A stretch of 64,000 nucleotides of DNA from Heterodera schachtii (taxonomy: Eukaryota; Nematoda; Chromadorea; Rhabditida; Heteroderidae): contig SIJG01000003.1 in the NCBI GenBank assembly GCA_023374025.1, positions 1,388,959-1,452,958 on the forward strand. The letters are read 5' to 3'. The notes beneath the pieces were generated by a model. The model was not told where the DNA came from and searched no databases. It saw only the letters and a program-made list of their open reading frames with translations. A program made the translations under genes and the position numbers. This document shows positions 49,952-60,345 of the stretch, one piece after another (within the stretch, counting starts at the first letter, position 1; the number at the start of each line of letters is the position of its first letter).

Positions 49952-50670
49952 ACCTCCAAGCTTGAGGTTGCCGTGCTTACGGCTTCACGTGCTTCAAAGC
50001 CTTTGGTTTTTGGAGCAAAATTGTGCTTTACAGCCATAATTTGCTTTGACGGGGCTGGCTGTTCGATGCATTTGGCTTCAGCAATAGTTGACAAATACAT
50101 TTGCAAGTCCTCCACGACCTTGTCGTATTTTGCCCTGTCGCCATCTGCCGCCAATTTGCCCAAAATTCTCTTTCGAAGTTCGCCATCCTTCGGGGACTTC
50201 AAAGCTGTTAACAGCATTAAGCAATAAAATTGCTCTTCATTGAGTTTTTTGAACTCAAAGTCCCGGAGAAGGCGCTTGTGCCGATTGATGAATGAGCGGA
50301 AGTTCTCATCCTCGCTCTTGAAAGCCCGGAGGCACTCATACCTGTCGATCCACACCGACTGTGGTTTGGCAAACAATGCCTTGAGTTGCTCCTCCGTTTT
50401 GGTGAAATTGTAGTCGGCCACATCCTTCGGCAGGCACGACTTCTTGTATTCGCTGAACGCCGCTTTGCTCAATTTCGTCATCAGAAGTTTGACCTTCTGT
50501 TCATCTTTGATGTTTGGTGCCGAGCAGTCCAACGCAAAACAGAATTGCTGCAACCAATCTTCGATGTTGGTGGTCTCATCGCCCAATTCAAAGGAGTCAA
50601 TTCCTGAAAGTGTGGGGTTTTGATTTTGCTGCGAAATTGCCTGGAGAAGCTGCTCGACGGTCAATGCCAT
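49945..50670 (-). CDS. Gag of gypsy element, 242 aa
   Basis: The ATG at 50670 is the first good start after the 5' LTR (MALTVEQLLQAISQQ). The protein is a capsid-type helical gag with an IEDWLQQFCFAL motif and a central YKKSCLPKDVADYN segment. No CCHC zinc knuckle is visible before it ends at 49945. The frame is also open upstream to 50949, through the LTR edge, but that part is unlikely to be translated. Confidence 0.8.
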   Translation of the reverse strand: MALTVEQLLQAISQQNQNPTLSGIDSFELGDETTNIEDWLQQFCFALDCSAPNIKDEQKVKLLMTKLSKAAFSEYKKSCLPKDVADYNFTKTEEQLKALFAKPQSVWIDRYECLRAFKSEDENFRSFINRHKRLLRDFEFKKLNEEQFYCLMLLTALKSPKDGELRKRILGKLAADGDRAKYDKVVEDLQMYLSTIAEAKCIEQPAPSKQIMAVKHNFAPKTKGFEAREAVSTATSSLEVC

Positions 50671-50877
50671 TTGTTTGAGAAAACAAAATTGGTTGAAGAA
50701 ATTTTGTTTACAAACAAAATTCAAAATTGAGTTGACGAAAATTTGTTGTTGAAAAAAAATCAAACAACAAAATAATTGAGTGGCGAATGTTGTTGAAAAA
50801 GCACACAACAAAAACAGCGGAAAAGCCGCGCAATTTGAAGACAAAACAATTGTAAAGTCGTCGACGGGCGTCGCCAA

Positions 50878-51126
50878 TGTTATGCCGGAGAGTCCGAAGA
50901 GAATAAATAATAAATATTTATTCCAAATTAAAAGGGACAAGGCACACAAATATATTGATTGGGGTCAAGCACAAGGGAATACAATAAAATGAATGAATGA
51001 CTGGAAGAGAACAACAAGGGGAGGAAAATGGGAGGATATTTAAGGACAAATGGAATGGGGTCAAAATGATGACGTGGCAAATGGGACAGAATGCCAAATA
51101 CAATTTAAATATGACCCGTCCTAACA
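50878..51126 (-). repeat. 5' LTR of the gypsy element
   Basis: This is the 249-bp copy with TGTTA/TAACA ends. Confidence 0.95.
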
Positions 51127-51131
51127 GTAGC
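51127..51131. repeat. Target-site duplication GTAGC, right
   Basis: This is an exact match to 46469-46473. Confidence 0.9.
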
Positions 51132-51189
51132 AAACTGAGTTGGGGCTAGTGCCTTTTATTCACCTAAAAGAGGGAAATTTCTGAAAAAT

Positions 51190-51690
51190 TGGGCTAATTT
51201 ATAACAAAATACATTAAAAATTGTTAAAATTTTAACCCGGCGGCGCCAATCGGCACCGCCGGTTCCCAAAAATTCAAATTTTTTTTTTCATAAAAATCAG
51301 CCTAAGATCGCAAATTTTGTCATTTTTTGGACAAAATTTGTTAACAATTGCATTCAAATTTGCAAAAAAATTTTCCCAGCGGCGCCTATCGGCACCGCCG
51401 GACCCCCACTGTTCCCCAAAGTTTCTAGAAAAAATACACCGAAAAAAAGATTTGTGAAAAGCAAAAAAATAAAACTGTCTCGTGGTATTTGATATAGTTA
51501 ATTTTCTAATATTGTTAACATCGATAAAGGGAGGCGAAAAATATAATATTTGATATATTTTTAATTCGAATAAACTGTAAAAATAACTGGTTTGAAGCAA
51601 TTTTGCAAAATGTTCTTATTTTTGAACTTAAAATCTTATATTTTTGGCCTTGATGTTCTGACTTTGAAAATTTTGAGAAAGAAACCCTTT
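51190..51690. mobile_element. Diverged relative of the 55926-56528 MITE
   Basis: The order of landmarks is the same as in the intact MITE at 55926-56528: two GC-rich hairpins (51238-51262 and 51378-51402, CGGCGCCTATCGGCACCGCCGG type), then GATAAAGGGAGGCGAAAAATATAATATTTGATATATTTTTAATTC, then TTTGAAGCAATTTTGCAAAATGTTC. The terminal CAGGGTGCGGATC repeats are missing or eroded. Confidence 0.65.
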
Positions 51691-52643
51691 AATATGGGTA
51701 CGGTAATTAATAAAATGTTTACTAATGGTCAAGCTTAGAAATTTAGTGCAAAAACATTTTTACAGTATCCTCAAGTCTATTTTCATGTTTTAAATAAATT
51801 TTCTATTTATTATTTTATTTTAAAAACATTTAATTTATAATTTAGAGTTCTCAATTAATTTTTTGCTTCAAATAATTTCATTCGGCTGACATTTAAGGTT
51901 AATGAATGCGTTAGTGTGCTTCAACTTTGTGTTGACAAAGTTCACAAACATTTTGCGAACGTGCGCGATTCCTTAACAAACAGCCTTGCCGTTGGTACCC
52001 GGTACAATTTCAAATTCTTTATACATATTTAAAATAAATCTTGATTTTTTAAAAATCTTTTTATTTTTTGTTTAAGACTGGCGCAACTCCTGAAAATCAG
52101 TTTTTCCCTATTTGTGGAGCTCTATAAAAGTGAACATATTCGAAAGAAAAATTACTAATTGTGAAAAACCGAACATATTTGTTCAAGAGATTATCACATC
52201 CATAATTGTTGAAACCAATGGAGATTCTGATAAACATTTGTTTTTTAAATTAATGTAGCCTTTTTTGTTATTTATTGTCCGTCTTATACTCTTTTCTAAT
52301 TTGTAAGACTAATTATACTAAATTAACATCTTTTAAGAAGGCTAAAATTTTGAAATTTTAGTTGTGAGATTTAATAGATTTTGTTCAAAAATGACCATTT
52401 TTGGATTTTGGAAGAAAATTAAAAAATGTTTAATGCATAACGGCATTTGGTTGACGGCATTGTTTGGCCAACAATTTTTTGCCAATTTACAAACCATTCC
52501 AATTGTGACAATTGTTTTCTTTACCTAAAATTTAGCCCTTCTTTATTTCACATGATGAATTTATAGTGTCCTTTTTTGAAAAACTTTGCTTCCTGATCAG
52601 GGAACTAAATTTTGGATTTTTATTTGTTTGTGACAGTGCTAAG
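51691..52643. other. Intergenic, nothing recognised
   Basis: AT-rich with scattered stops in all frames. A TTTGGTTGACGGCATTGTTTGGCC phrase lies near 52450. It may hold the promoter of the gene starting at 52644. Confidence 0.35.
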
Positions 52644-53048
52644 ATGCCGAAGAGTCCATTAATGACATCATCTTACAAGCATCGCAAAGTGTCCAAGAGT
52701 CAGGAACGGCACATCACTTCAAACAATCATTATGGACTGATCGATTTTCGCAAGAGACTGGAAAGGGTTGGCATTTTTATTAAAAAAAAATGCCAAAGTT
52801 TGCAAGTGCCAAAATGAATTTTTGGGAAGCAGGTTCGGAAACTCGAGCGAACAGAGGGGGACGAGGGAATGCCAAAAATGGATGATGACCAAGCAAAAAA
52901 TGGCAACGAACGGAATGCCAACTTTGGAAAAATGGAATCGGTGCAGAAAAGGGCGGCATTACAGCAGCAACAGGAGCCAATCGAGGCGAATCATCAAACA
53001 CAGAACAATGGCGGACGAAGAGGAGATCGGCGGCACGGGGATGGACGA
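52644..53048 (+). CDS. Start of an unrecognised gene, two exons
   Basis: Exon 1 (52644-52766) encodes MPKSPLMTSSYKHRKVSKSQ and ends RKRLER at AGG|GTTGG. A 66-bp intron ends in GAAGCAG. Exon 2 (52833-53048) continues in frame (VRKLERTEGDEGMPKMDDDQ), becomes Asn/Gln-rich (QQQQEPIEANHQTQ) and ends RRHGDGR at a GTCAGT donor. Codon composition is clearly richer in G+C than the flanks. The protein is hydrophilic, basic then acidic, without a known domain. No third exon was found before repeats begin, so the gene may be truncated. Confidence 0.45.
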
Positions 53049-53417
53049 GTCAGTTTGTTAATCATTAATTACCGTATCCAATTTTAACCATTATTTACTG
53101 TATTTTTTCAATAGAATCCCCCCCCCTGAATAAAAAACTACCTGAGATAAATTGGTGCAAATTACGTTTCCCCCCCCCCCCCCAGCCGTTTCCCTTCCTT
53201 AAAAAAAATCTTTAATTCCATTTGTTGTATAAAAAATTTTTCTCTTAAAAAGTCTGAGTAAAAAATTGATTTCTCGGCTAGTAATTAATGAATTTTTATC
53301 AGTTTTTGAAAAGATTGTTGAAGAGAAAAATAACAAAATTGAATATTAATATTAAAAAGCGAGTAAACAATAAAAAAATAATTTATTATTCAATAAATAA
53401 ATTACCCAAAACTAAAA
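53049..53417. other. Spacer with C-runs and HTH-gene 5' flank
   Basis: C-runs lie at 53117-53125 and 53170-53183. From about 53270 the sequence (GTTGAAGAGAAAAATAACAAAATTGAATATTAATATT) is shared with the flanks at 54240 and 57860, marking the duplicated upstream region of the HTH-repeat genes. Confidence 0.5.
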
Positions 53418-54014
53418 ATGAATTTATGGCTTTTTATATCTATAATATCTTTTTTATGATTAAAATTGAATCTGAAAAATTCCGACCGAATTTTGATGAA
53501 ATATTCGGCGACGGATGGGAAAAAAGAAAGAGAAGAAAAAGCAATAAAAAATGAACAAAATAACCAAAACGAGCAAATTGAAAATATTCATTTTGTTGAT
53601 CAATTGGAAGAAAAAAATGGAAATGATCCAAATGATCAACAGAAAAGAGCAATAATTCATAAATTTGAAGCAATTAAAGAAAAGTTGAAGCAAAAAGGAA
53701 AAATTAATGGAAAAACAATTCAAAAATGTGACAAAAATTGGAAAATTATTATGCACATTAAAAGTAAGACGATTTTTAATGTTTTATTTTTTTCATTTAA
53801 TTTTAATTTAAGAACAAAATAAATATTTCAATGAGGACAAATTGGAAAAGATGAAGCAATATTTGAAATTAAAAAAGGAAATTCAAAAATTAATGATGAA
53901 ATAATTGCAAAGAAATTGGAAATTGGAAGTCGAACTTTGAGAAAGTGGAAAAAGAAAATTGCTTCAGTTACGGAACTTCCAATAATTGATTCTCAATCGT
54001 CAAATGTTCCCTGA
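53418..54014 (+). pseudogene. Secreted HTH-repeat protein, copy lacking central modules
   Basis: The leader MNLWLFISIISFL hits a stop after one lost base; the other frame continues SEKFRPNFDEIFGDG. Another one-base loss follows at the A-run near 53522, then NEQNNQNEQIENIHFVDQ and KFEAIKEKLKQKGKING. HTH module 1's end and module 2 are deleted. An intron (GTAAGACG...TTTAAG) leads to module 3, which is frameshifted by a lost T in CAATATTTG and ends IEIGSRTLRKWKKKI-like, with stop at 54012-54014. Confidence 0.6.
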
Positions 54015-54863
54015 AAATAATGTTTCAATTTAAATTCAAGTAATGCTGAGAAGTTACAGGCTTCAAAATATTATGAAATGACATTAATTATTTATCTTTT
54101 AGTTAAACCAATTGTGTTTTTTTAAATTTGGTTTAAAAAATAAAATATTCTTTAATTTCATTTGTTGTGAAAATTCTTTTCTTAAAAATTCGTGTAAAAA
54201 ATATTTCTCTGCTAGTAATTAGTGAATTTATCATTATTAAAAATATTTGCTGAAGAGAAAAATAACAAAATTGAATATAAATAATAAGAAGCGAATAAAA
54301 ATATAAATTATTTTATTGTGATAAATTCGATTTACCAAATTAAAAATGAAGAAAAAATTTCAAAAAACAAAGGAGAAGAAAATGATAGCAATTTGTTAAG
54401 CTAAATAATAATGATCAAGATATATGGATTTAAATTTTATTTCCAAAAAAATTTAATCTTAAGGCGTGTAAAAAAATCTCCGTTAACCGAGCCTAAATGG
54501 CCGAGAGTCGAGACCGAGTCGAAACCCGAAAACCCAAGAAAAAGAAATGACAGAACCCGAGATTCGAGCAGCCCTAGTAGCTACATCCTAATAAAAAGTT
54601 ATTAACAAATTTGACATATATTCTTCAAAAAACTATTTTTTACAAATTTTAAATTAAAAAATTTAAATAATAATAATAATAATTGCATAGAATCTTTATT
54701 TTTTTGATTTTTTTTTGTTAAAAATAATAGTGAAAAATTGATTGTACAAGTTTTCTGTTGGCAATGATTTGTTAAAGAAAAAATAAATAAATAAAATTTA
54801 TTAAAATAAATTCATTTATGCAATAAATTCATATAATTTTATAAATATTATTGTAAAATAAAA
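54015..54863. other. Spacer between HTH-family copies
   Basis: It contains a shared 5' flank repeat at 54225-54300 and a decayed frame with CCGAGCCTAAATGGCCGAGAGTCGAGACCGAG near 54490-54580, resembling the GC-rich MITE relics. No gene was seen. Confidence 0.4.
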
Positions 54864-55705
54864 ATGAATTTGTGGCATTTGTTATTTTAATATTTTTCAT
54901 TGCCTTTGGAATTGAATCCGGAAAAATCCAACCAAATTTTGACGAAATTTTTGGCAACGAATGGGACAAAAGCGAAAGTGAAGAAAAATTGATGGACACA
55001 AAACTAACAAAAATTGAACAAAATGAAAACACGGCATTTGACCAAATCAAATGTGGATCAACCGGAACAGACCCAATTGGTCAAATGGACAAATATTTTA
55101 ACAAAAATGTTATCAAAAGTGAACAAAATACGAAAGAGGAATCAAATGAGCAACAAAAAAGAGAAACAATTCACAAATTTGAATTAATTAAAGAAAGGTT
55201 GAGAGAAAAAGGAAAATACAAAAATAAAGACAGAACCCAAATTGAGAGAAAAATTGGAAAATCATTAGGTACAAATAGCAAAAAAATAAACAAATGGAAA
55301 AAAGAAATGAATTTAAATAAAAAGAAAACGATGGAAAAGCATTTTTATGAGGACAAAAAGAAAGAATTCATTGAAAGAATTGATGAATTAAAAGTTTATA
55401 TGGCCAACGCAAACAGAAAGAATTTGCGAAGGAATTGGGCATTAATGAAAAAAACATTTATAAAATGGAAAAAAGAATTGCTGCCAAAATACCATAAAAG
55501 TAAGAGAAATTTTTATTTTATTTTTATATTTGAATTTTGAATTTTCTTAAGCACATAACAAACACTCCAATGAGGACAAATTACAAAAGATGAAGCAATA
55601 TTTTGAAATTAAACAAGCAAATCCAAAATTTTTGACAAAATAATTGCCAAGAAATTGGGAATTGGAAGTCGCACACTGATCAGATGGAAAAATATAAATT
55701 TTTAG
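54864..55705 (+). CDS. Secreted HTH-repeat protein, near-intact copy
   Basis: From the ATG at 54864 the leader MNLWHLLF is cut by one missing T; in the next frame FIAFGIESGKIQPNFDEIFG follows. A 200-codon open stretch has an acidic/Gln linker, module 1 (KIGKSLGTNSKKINKWKKEM) and module 2 (NRKNLRRNWALMKKTFIKWK). That spelling of module 2 itself looks like a one-base-shifted reading of the sibling GKQKEFAKELG. A 52-bp intron (55500-55551, phase 1) precedes module 3, broken by one lost A (stop after NPKFLTK). Three homopolymer lesions separate it from an intact gene of about 270 residues. Confidence 0.6.
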
Positions 55706-55959
55706 TATAACAATTAAATTGTCATCTAATGCTGTGCTTTTTACTTTCCCTACATTTTTTTTTCAATAAATTATTTGAAATACATAAATTTTTGCACAAA
55801 TAAATAAAAATAATTGACATTGTGATTGGTATAATTAAAACTGGATGCTTAAGCTTACAATTAGTATTAATAATGTTTCTTTTTGAGTTTTTGCTTGAAA
55901 TTTCTTTCTTTCTTTCTTTTTAAAGCAGGGTGCGGATCTGTTCTGATTTATCAGAAATG
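55331..55959 (+). repeat. Recent duplication, copy 1 (matches 58256-58885)
   Basis: From GATGGAAAAGCATTTTTATGAGG through the HTH gene 3' part, its 3' flank, a CTTT microsatellite and the first 34 bases of the hAT-like MITE, the sequence is nearly identical to 58256-58885. The match stops inside the MITE. Confidence 0.9.
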
Positions 55960-56528
55960 TTCTGATTTCGGGATAGCGACCAAATTTTGTTCTGATTTCG
56001 TAAAATTCTTCAAAAATTGGTAATTTTATGACGTAATGTCACTCAGATTCCAAAAAAAATTTTCCACGGCGGTGCTTGTCGGCACCGCCGGACCCTAAAA
56101 ATCCTTTGTTTTCTTAAAAATTGGCTTGAAAATCACAAAATTTGGACAATTTTTGGACAAAATCTGTTAACAAAATATTCTCAAATTTTCAAAATTTTTT
56201 CCGGCGGCTCCTATCGGCACCGCCGGACCCTCCTCCTCGCCCATTTCCCAAAAGTTTTTTGGAAAAATGTGCCGCAAGAAAATTGTTAATATTTTGATTT
56301 TTTGATCCCGAATGTGCTAAAATTTATGATTTTCTAATTTTCTCCCACAAAATTGTTAAAATCGATAATGGGAGACGAAAAATATAATATTTGATACATT
56401 TTTGATCGAAAAATTGTAAAAAATAACTGATTTGAAGCAATTTTGCAAAATGTTCTGATTTTTTACCCCAAAATCTGATTTTTTGGGCTCGATGTTCTGA
56501 TTTTGAAAAATTTTCGATCCGCACCCTG
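55926..56528. mobile_element. hAT-like MITE, CAGGGTGCGGATC termini
   Basis: It is 603 bp with perfect 13-bp inverted ends CAGGGTGCGGATC/GATCCGCACCCTG and an 8-bp target duplication TTTTAAAG (55918-55925, 56529-56536). There is no transposase. TGTTCTGATTT words are repeated at both ends. Two GC-rich hairpin cores lie at about 56062-56090 and 56198-56228. A 5' stump of the same element ends the duplicated block at 58885, and a diverged relative is at 51190-51690. Confidence 0.9.
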
Positions 56529-56536
56529 TTTTAAAG

Positions 56537-57246
56537 TTCAAGTTTCCTTTTTCGTCACAACTTTTTTCAAACAGAACGAAATTTTTTTTTGTAATTTTCC
56601 ATGCTAATAGAACTTGAACAATCCAAGAACAATCATATGAAATCATGATCTTTTACTCTATTCGCGACATTAAGGCTTCAATAAATTTTGTAAAAGCATC
56701 AAATTAAGTATTAATTGGGTTAATTGATAGCGCTGAATTTTCTCTATTAGTCAGCGAAGGTTGAAAAAAAAATCAGCCAATTTCATAAACTTATGGCCAA
56801 AAAGTGCAAAAAAGCGAATTTAAATTTTTTGGTTATTTTTCTGAAATTAATTGAAACTTTCTAAAATTTTGCCTCAAGGAGATAACGCTTAAAGTTACCG
56901 AGTGATGCCATGAATGATTAATTTAATGCTTTTCGAAAGACTTATTAAGCATTAAAATTGACCAGAAAAGTTTTTAACAAAGTGCAAATATATATCATCC
57001 CATAGAATATTAATATGCTTTCTAATGATACCAAACAAATTAAAATTCATATACTTTGACGGATATGTGTTCATACATGTCGCGACTACCTTTTTTCGCA
57101 TTTCATACCACTTTTTTGCGGCGTGTTTTTCAAAAAAATTTTTTGAAAATCTGAGTGCAATTTGGTAAATGTCCAATGTCATTTTGTGCCAATCTTTTGA
57201 CAGGCCCTGAGATGCAGAAGATTTTTGAAAAAATTAAATGTTTAGG
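56537..57246. other. Intergenic with foldback relic
   Basis: At 56560-56660 CACAACTTTTTTCAAACAGAACG and TTTCCATGCTAATAGAACTTG are a diverged arm of the foldback family. Nothing else was recognised before the collagen relic. Confidence 0.4.
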
Positions 57247-57757
57247 GTGAACCCGGCGCTACAGGCCTATCCGGTGTACCTGGCCAAGACAGTCTCCCAG
57301 CGCTTCCCGGTGCCAAGGGAGGGCCCGGTCTGCCAGGATACCCAGGCATGGAATTTTGAATTTTCAACCAAAAAAAAAAATTAATTGCTTTTGAATAAAA
57401 GAAGGTATGATCATTTATTTTTGAAAATTCTGAAAAACGAAGTAATCCGTAAAAATTTAAATACTCAGAAATAGGCTAATAATTGGTCCATTTAAAAGAG
57501 TCCGACAATTTTTTCTAATTATTATGAAAAAGTTAGTGACCTCCCATTCTCGATGATTACCAACAAATAAAATAATTTTTTATTTTTTTGAAATTTCTTC
57601 GAATTTTAATAAAAAAGATTTTAAAATTTTTCAGGAAATCTCTGTCCGCCTTGAATGCCAGGCCCCAAGGGTGAGGCAGGGCGGCCTCGGCCTGGCGCGC
57701 CCGGCCTCATCGGGCCACTTAAGCCTCTCGGCTTTCCTGGCATAAAAGGAGAAGCAA
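57247..57757 (+). pseudogene. Type IV-like collagen exon relics
   Basis: After a TGTTTAG acceptor, 57247-57349 encodes an uninterrupted Gly-X-Y stretch (GEPGATGLSGVPGQDSLPAL then PGAKGGPGLPGYPG) before running out at a stop. A second piece at about 57651-57757, after TTTTTCAG, encodes MPGPKGEAGRPRPGAPGLIG then PLKPLGFPGIKGEA, with a TGA and broken repeats at its start. The base composition is strikingly GC-rich for the region. Interrupted Gly-X-Y with LPALPG resembles basement-membrane collagen more than cuticle collagen. It is probably a fragment copied from a real gene. Confidence 0.65.
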
Positions 57758-57916
57758 TGTGAATGTAGTAAAACCAAATTTGTTTATTTAATATTTGTGT
57801 AAAAAATATTATTTAATTAAGTAAAAAATTGATTTCTTGGATATAATTAATGAATTTTTACCAATTTTGAAAAATTTTGTTGAAGGAATATTAATATTAA
57901 AAAGCTAATAAAACAA

Positions 57917-58632
57917 GTGATAAAAAATGATGAGCAAAATGAAAATATGGAATTTATTCATTTTGGTCAACAAATGGGTGAAGAAATGGGGACAGACCCA
58001 ATTGGTCAAACGATCGAATATTCAAATCAAAATGTTATCAAAAGTGATCAAAAAACGAGAAAAGAACCAAATGACCAACAGAAAAGAGAAACAATTCGTA
58101 AATTTGAAGCGATTAAAGAAAAGTTGAAGCAAAAAGGAAAATATCGACAGAAAAATAGAATAAAAATTGAGACGAAAATTGGGAAATTATTAGGAGTCGG
58201 TCGCCATAAAATATACAAATGGAAAAAAGAATTAAATTTAAATAAAAATAAAAAGATGGAAAAGCATTTTTATGAGGACAAAAAGAAAGAATTCATTGAA
58301 AGAATTGATGAATTAAAAGTTTATATGGCCAACGCAAACAGAAAGAATTTGCGAAGGAATTGGGCATTAATGAAAAAAACATTTATAAAATGGAAAAAAG
58401 AATTGCTGCCAAAATACCATAAAAGTAAGAGAAATTTTTATTTTATTTTTTATATTTGAATTTTGAATTTTCTTAAGCACATAACAAACACTCCAATGAG
58501 GACAAATTACAAAAGATGAAGCAATATTTTGAAATTAAACAAGCAAATCCAAAAATTTTTGACAAAATAATTGCCAAGAAATTGGGAATTGGAAGTCGCA
58601 CACTGATCAGATGGAAAAATATAAATTTTTAG
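57917..58632 (+). CDS. HTH-repeat protein without leader, two exons
   Basis: The 5' flank shared with sibling genes (57860-57905) joins directly to the linker, so the signal peptide and FDEIFG part are deleted. The first in-frame ATG is at 57947 (MEFIHFGQQMGEEMGTDPIG). Module 1 follows (KIGKLLGVGRHKIYKWKKEL), then module 2, a 53-bp intron (58425-58477, phase 1) and an intact module 3 (KIIAKKLGIGSRTLIRWKNI) ending at 58632. Module 2 carries the same NRKNLRRNWALMKKTF spelling as the 55-kb copy because of the recent duplication. It is open from 57947 and could be expressed as a non-secreted protein. Confidence 0.55.
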
Positions 58633-58885
58633 TATAACAATTAAATTGTCATCTAATGCTGTGCTTTTTACTTTCCCTACATTTTTTTTTCAATAAATTA
58701 TTTGAAATACATAAATTTTTGCACAAATAAATAAAATAATTGACATTGTGATTGGTATAATTAAAACTGGATGCTTAAGCTTACAATTAGTATTAATAAT
58801 GTTTCTTTTTGAGTTTTTGCTTGAAATTTCTTTCTTTCTTTCTTTTTAAAGCAGGGTGCGGATCTGTTCTGATTTATCAGAAATG
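58256..58885 (+). repeat. Recent duplication, copy 2
   Basis: It is nearly identical to 55331-55959; it keeps the A missing in copy 1's module 3. It ends 34 bases inside a truncated MITE, where it joins unrelated sequence (ATTGTTTGTGGACC). Confidence 0.9.
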
Positions 58886-58957
58886 ATTGTTTGTGGACCA
58901 ACCAGAAAAGTCAATATTATTATCACTTTTTGATTTTTCTTAATTTACTTGTTTAAG

Positions 58958-59299
58958 AAAAAGAAAGAATTTATTCAACGATTTGATGAATTTAAAAGAT
59001 TATATGGCCAACGCAAACAGAAAGAATTTGTGAAGGAATTGGGCATTTCTAAATGGACATTTATGAGATGGAAAAAAGAATTGGTTCCAAAATATAATAA
59101 TAGTAAGAAATTTTGTTTTTTTTTATTTAATTATTATTTTTAAGTAAAAAATAAATATTCCAATGAGGATAAAAGACAAAAGATGAAGCAATATTTTGAA
59201 ATTAAACAAGCAAATCCAAAATTTAATGATGAATTAATTGCTAAGAAATTTGGGATTGGAAATGCAACACTGATCAGATGGAAAAAGAAATTTGCTTAA
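58958..59299 (+). pseudogene. HTH-repeat gene, 5'-truncated
   Basis: After an acceptor-like TTGTTTAAG, module 2 is intact and in the expected frame (KKKEFIQRFDEFKRLYGQRK, then KEFVKELGISKWTFMRWKKE). A 42-bp intron (59103-59144) and intact module 3 follow (ELIAKKFGIGNATLIRWKKK) to a TAA at 59297-59299. Everything upstream is replaced by the joint at 58885. This copy shows the undamaged spelling of modules 2 and 3. Confidence 0.65.
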
Positions 59300-60062
59300 G
59301 CTTTGTGAAGATATGTATTTGTTTGTGTGTGTCTATTTATACCTTTAAACTTACATTGAAATAAAGTCCATTTAATTGAGGTTAAAGTTTTTTAGGTCTG
59401 ATTTTACTATATTTTTTACGGTTTTTATAGCATTTAAAATAAAATGTTTTAAAAATCACTGAAGAATATGTTGTTTTTTTGCTAAATTTTTAAACTTTCA
59501 TATGCAGAATAGTCATTTTGTGTTGCGAATTGTCCTTTTTCGGCAAATCAATTAATCATTCCATGGGTAAATTATTATCCTAAAAGTCTAAAATAGGCAT
59601 TTTCATTTATTTATCATTTTTATATTTACAAATTATTCTTTTTTTTATTATTTAATCATTAAAATAATTCGTATAAATCTATAATAAAAATAATTAGGTT
59701 TTACACTTTGTAACGTTTTTTATAAAAATATTATTATAGAATAAAAACTCCGTCGGCATCGATTACTGCAAAATTAAAAAATATTTTTTTCACACGTTTA
59801 AAATTGCAATTTCAAAGGAAAATTTTATTTATCGCCAAATTTTTGTTTCAACTCGCTTTAAAAATAGTTTTTCTTAATTTGCTTACTTTCAAAATCCTGA
59901 AAAATTTAAGCAATATTAATGGCAAAGAGTCGAGCGCCTTTCCCGCATGAGTGCTGATTTTGAAGTACGTACTTGCCATTTAAGTACGAAGCCCATCCAT
60001 GATATAATAGTATTTTTATATTTAAAAATTATAATTTTAAAAACACAAAATTAATTCAATTA
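59300..60062. other. Intergenic, nothing recognised
   Basis: AT-rich. A TTTAAGTACGAAGCCCATCC phrase near 59980 recurs near 60430 (TTCAAGTACGAGTCCCATCCCTGATTTAATAG), part of a diverged direct repeat of about 450 bp spacing. Confidence 0.4.
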
Positions 60063-60199
60063 TTGTTTAATTTTGAAATTATTTATTTATTTTTTTGCAC
60101 ATTTTTATTCCTTTCATTAATAAATCTAACCAAAACTATAATGTATGCTCATTTTTTCACAAAAACATTTAAATTAGTTTTTTCAAAAAAAAAAAGTTA

Positions 60200-60345
60200 T
60201 TTTCTTTATTATTTGGGTTTCACAAATTTTGACAAAATGTATGGCAATGGATTGGACAAAAATTAAAGTGAAGAAAATCGTAGCGAATCAAGTGAACAAA
60301 TGCAAAATGATCAGAATATAATCAAAAGTGACAAAAAAAATTAAA
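60200..60345 (+). pseudogene. HTH-family N-terminal relic
   Basis: A frame with TNFDKMYGNGLDKN followed after a stop by SEENRSESSEQMQNDQNIIK matches the NFDEIFG...W linker region of siblings. There are no modules behind it. Confidence 0.45.

Larger units (their letters stand above)
46474..51126 (-). mobile_element. Ty3/gypsy LTR retrotransposon
   Basis: The element is 4,653 bp, with genes on the minus strand in the order gag, protease, RT, RNase H, integrase. The LTRs are 46474-46723 (250 bp) and 50878-51126 (249 bp), both TGTTA...TAACA, differing by one G in a G-run. Target duplication GTAGC. A purine run GATGAGGGAGG abuts the 3' LTR, and TGGCGACGCCCGTCG starts one base inside the 5' LTR (primer-binding site, tRNA not identified). 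The coding region has at least four frame changes, odd for such young LTRs. Confidence 0.95.
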
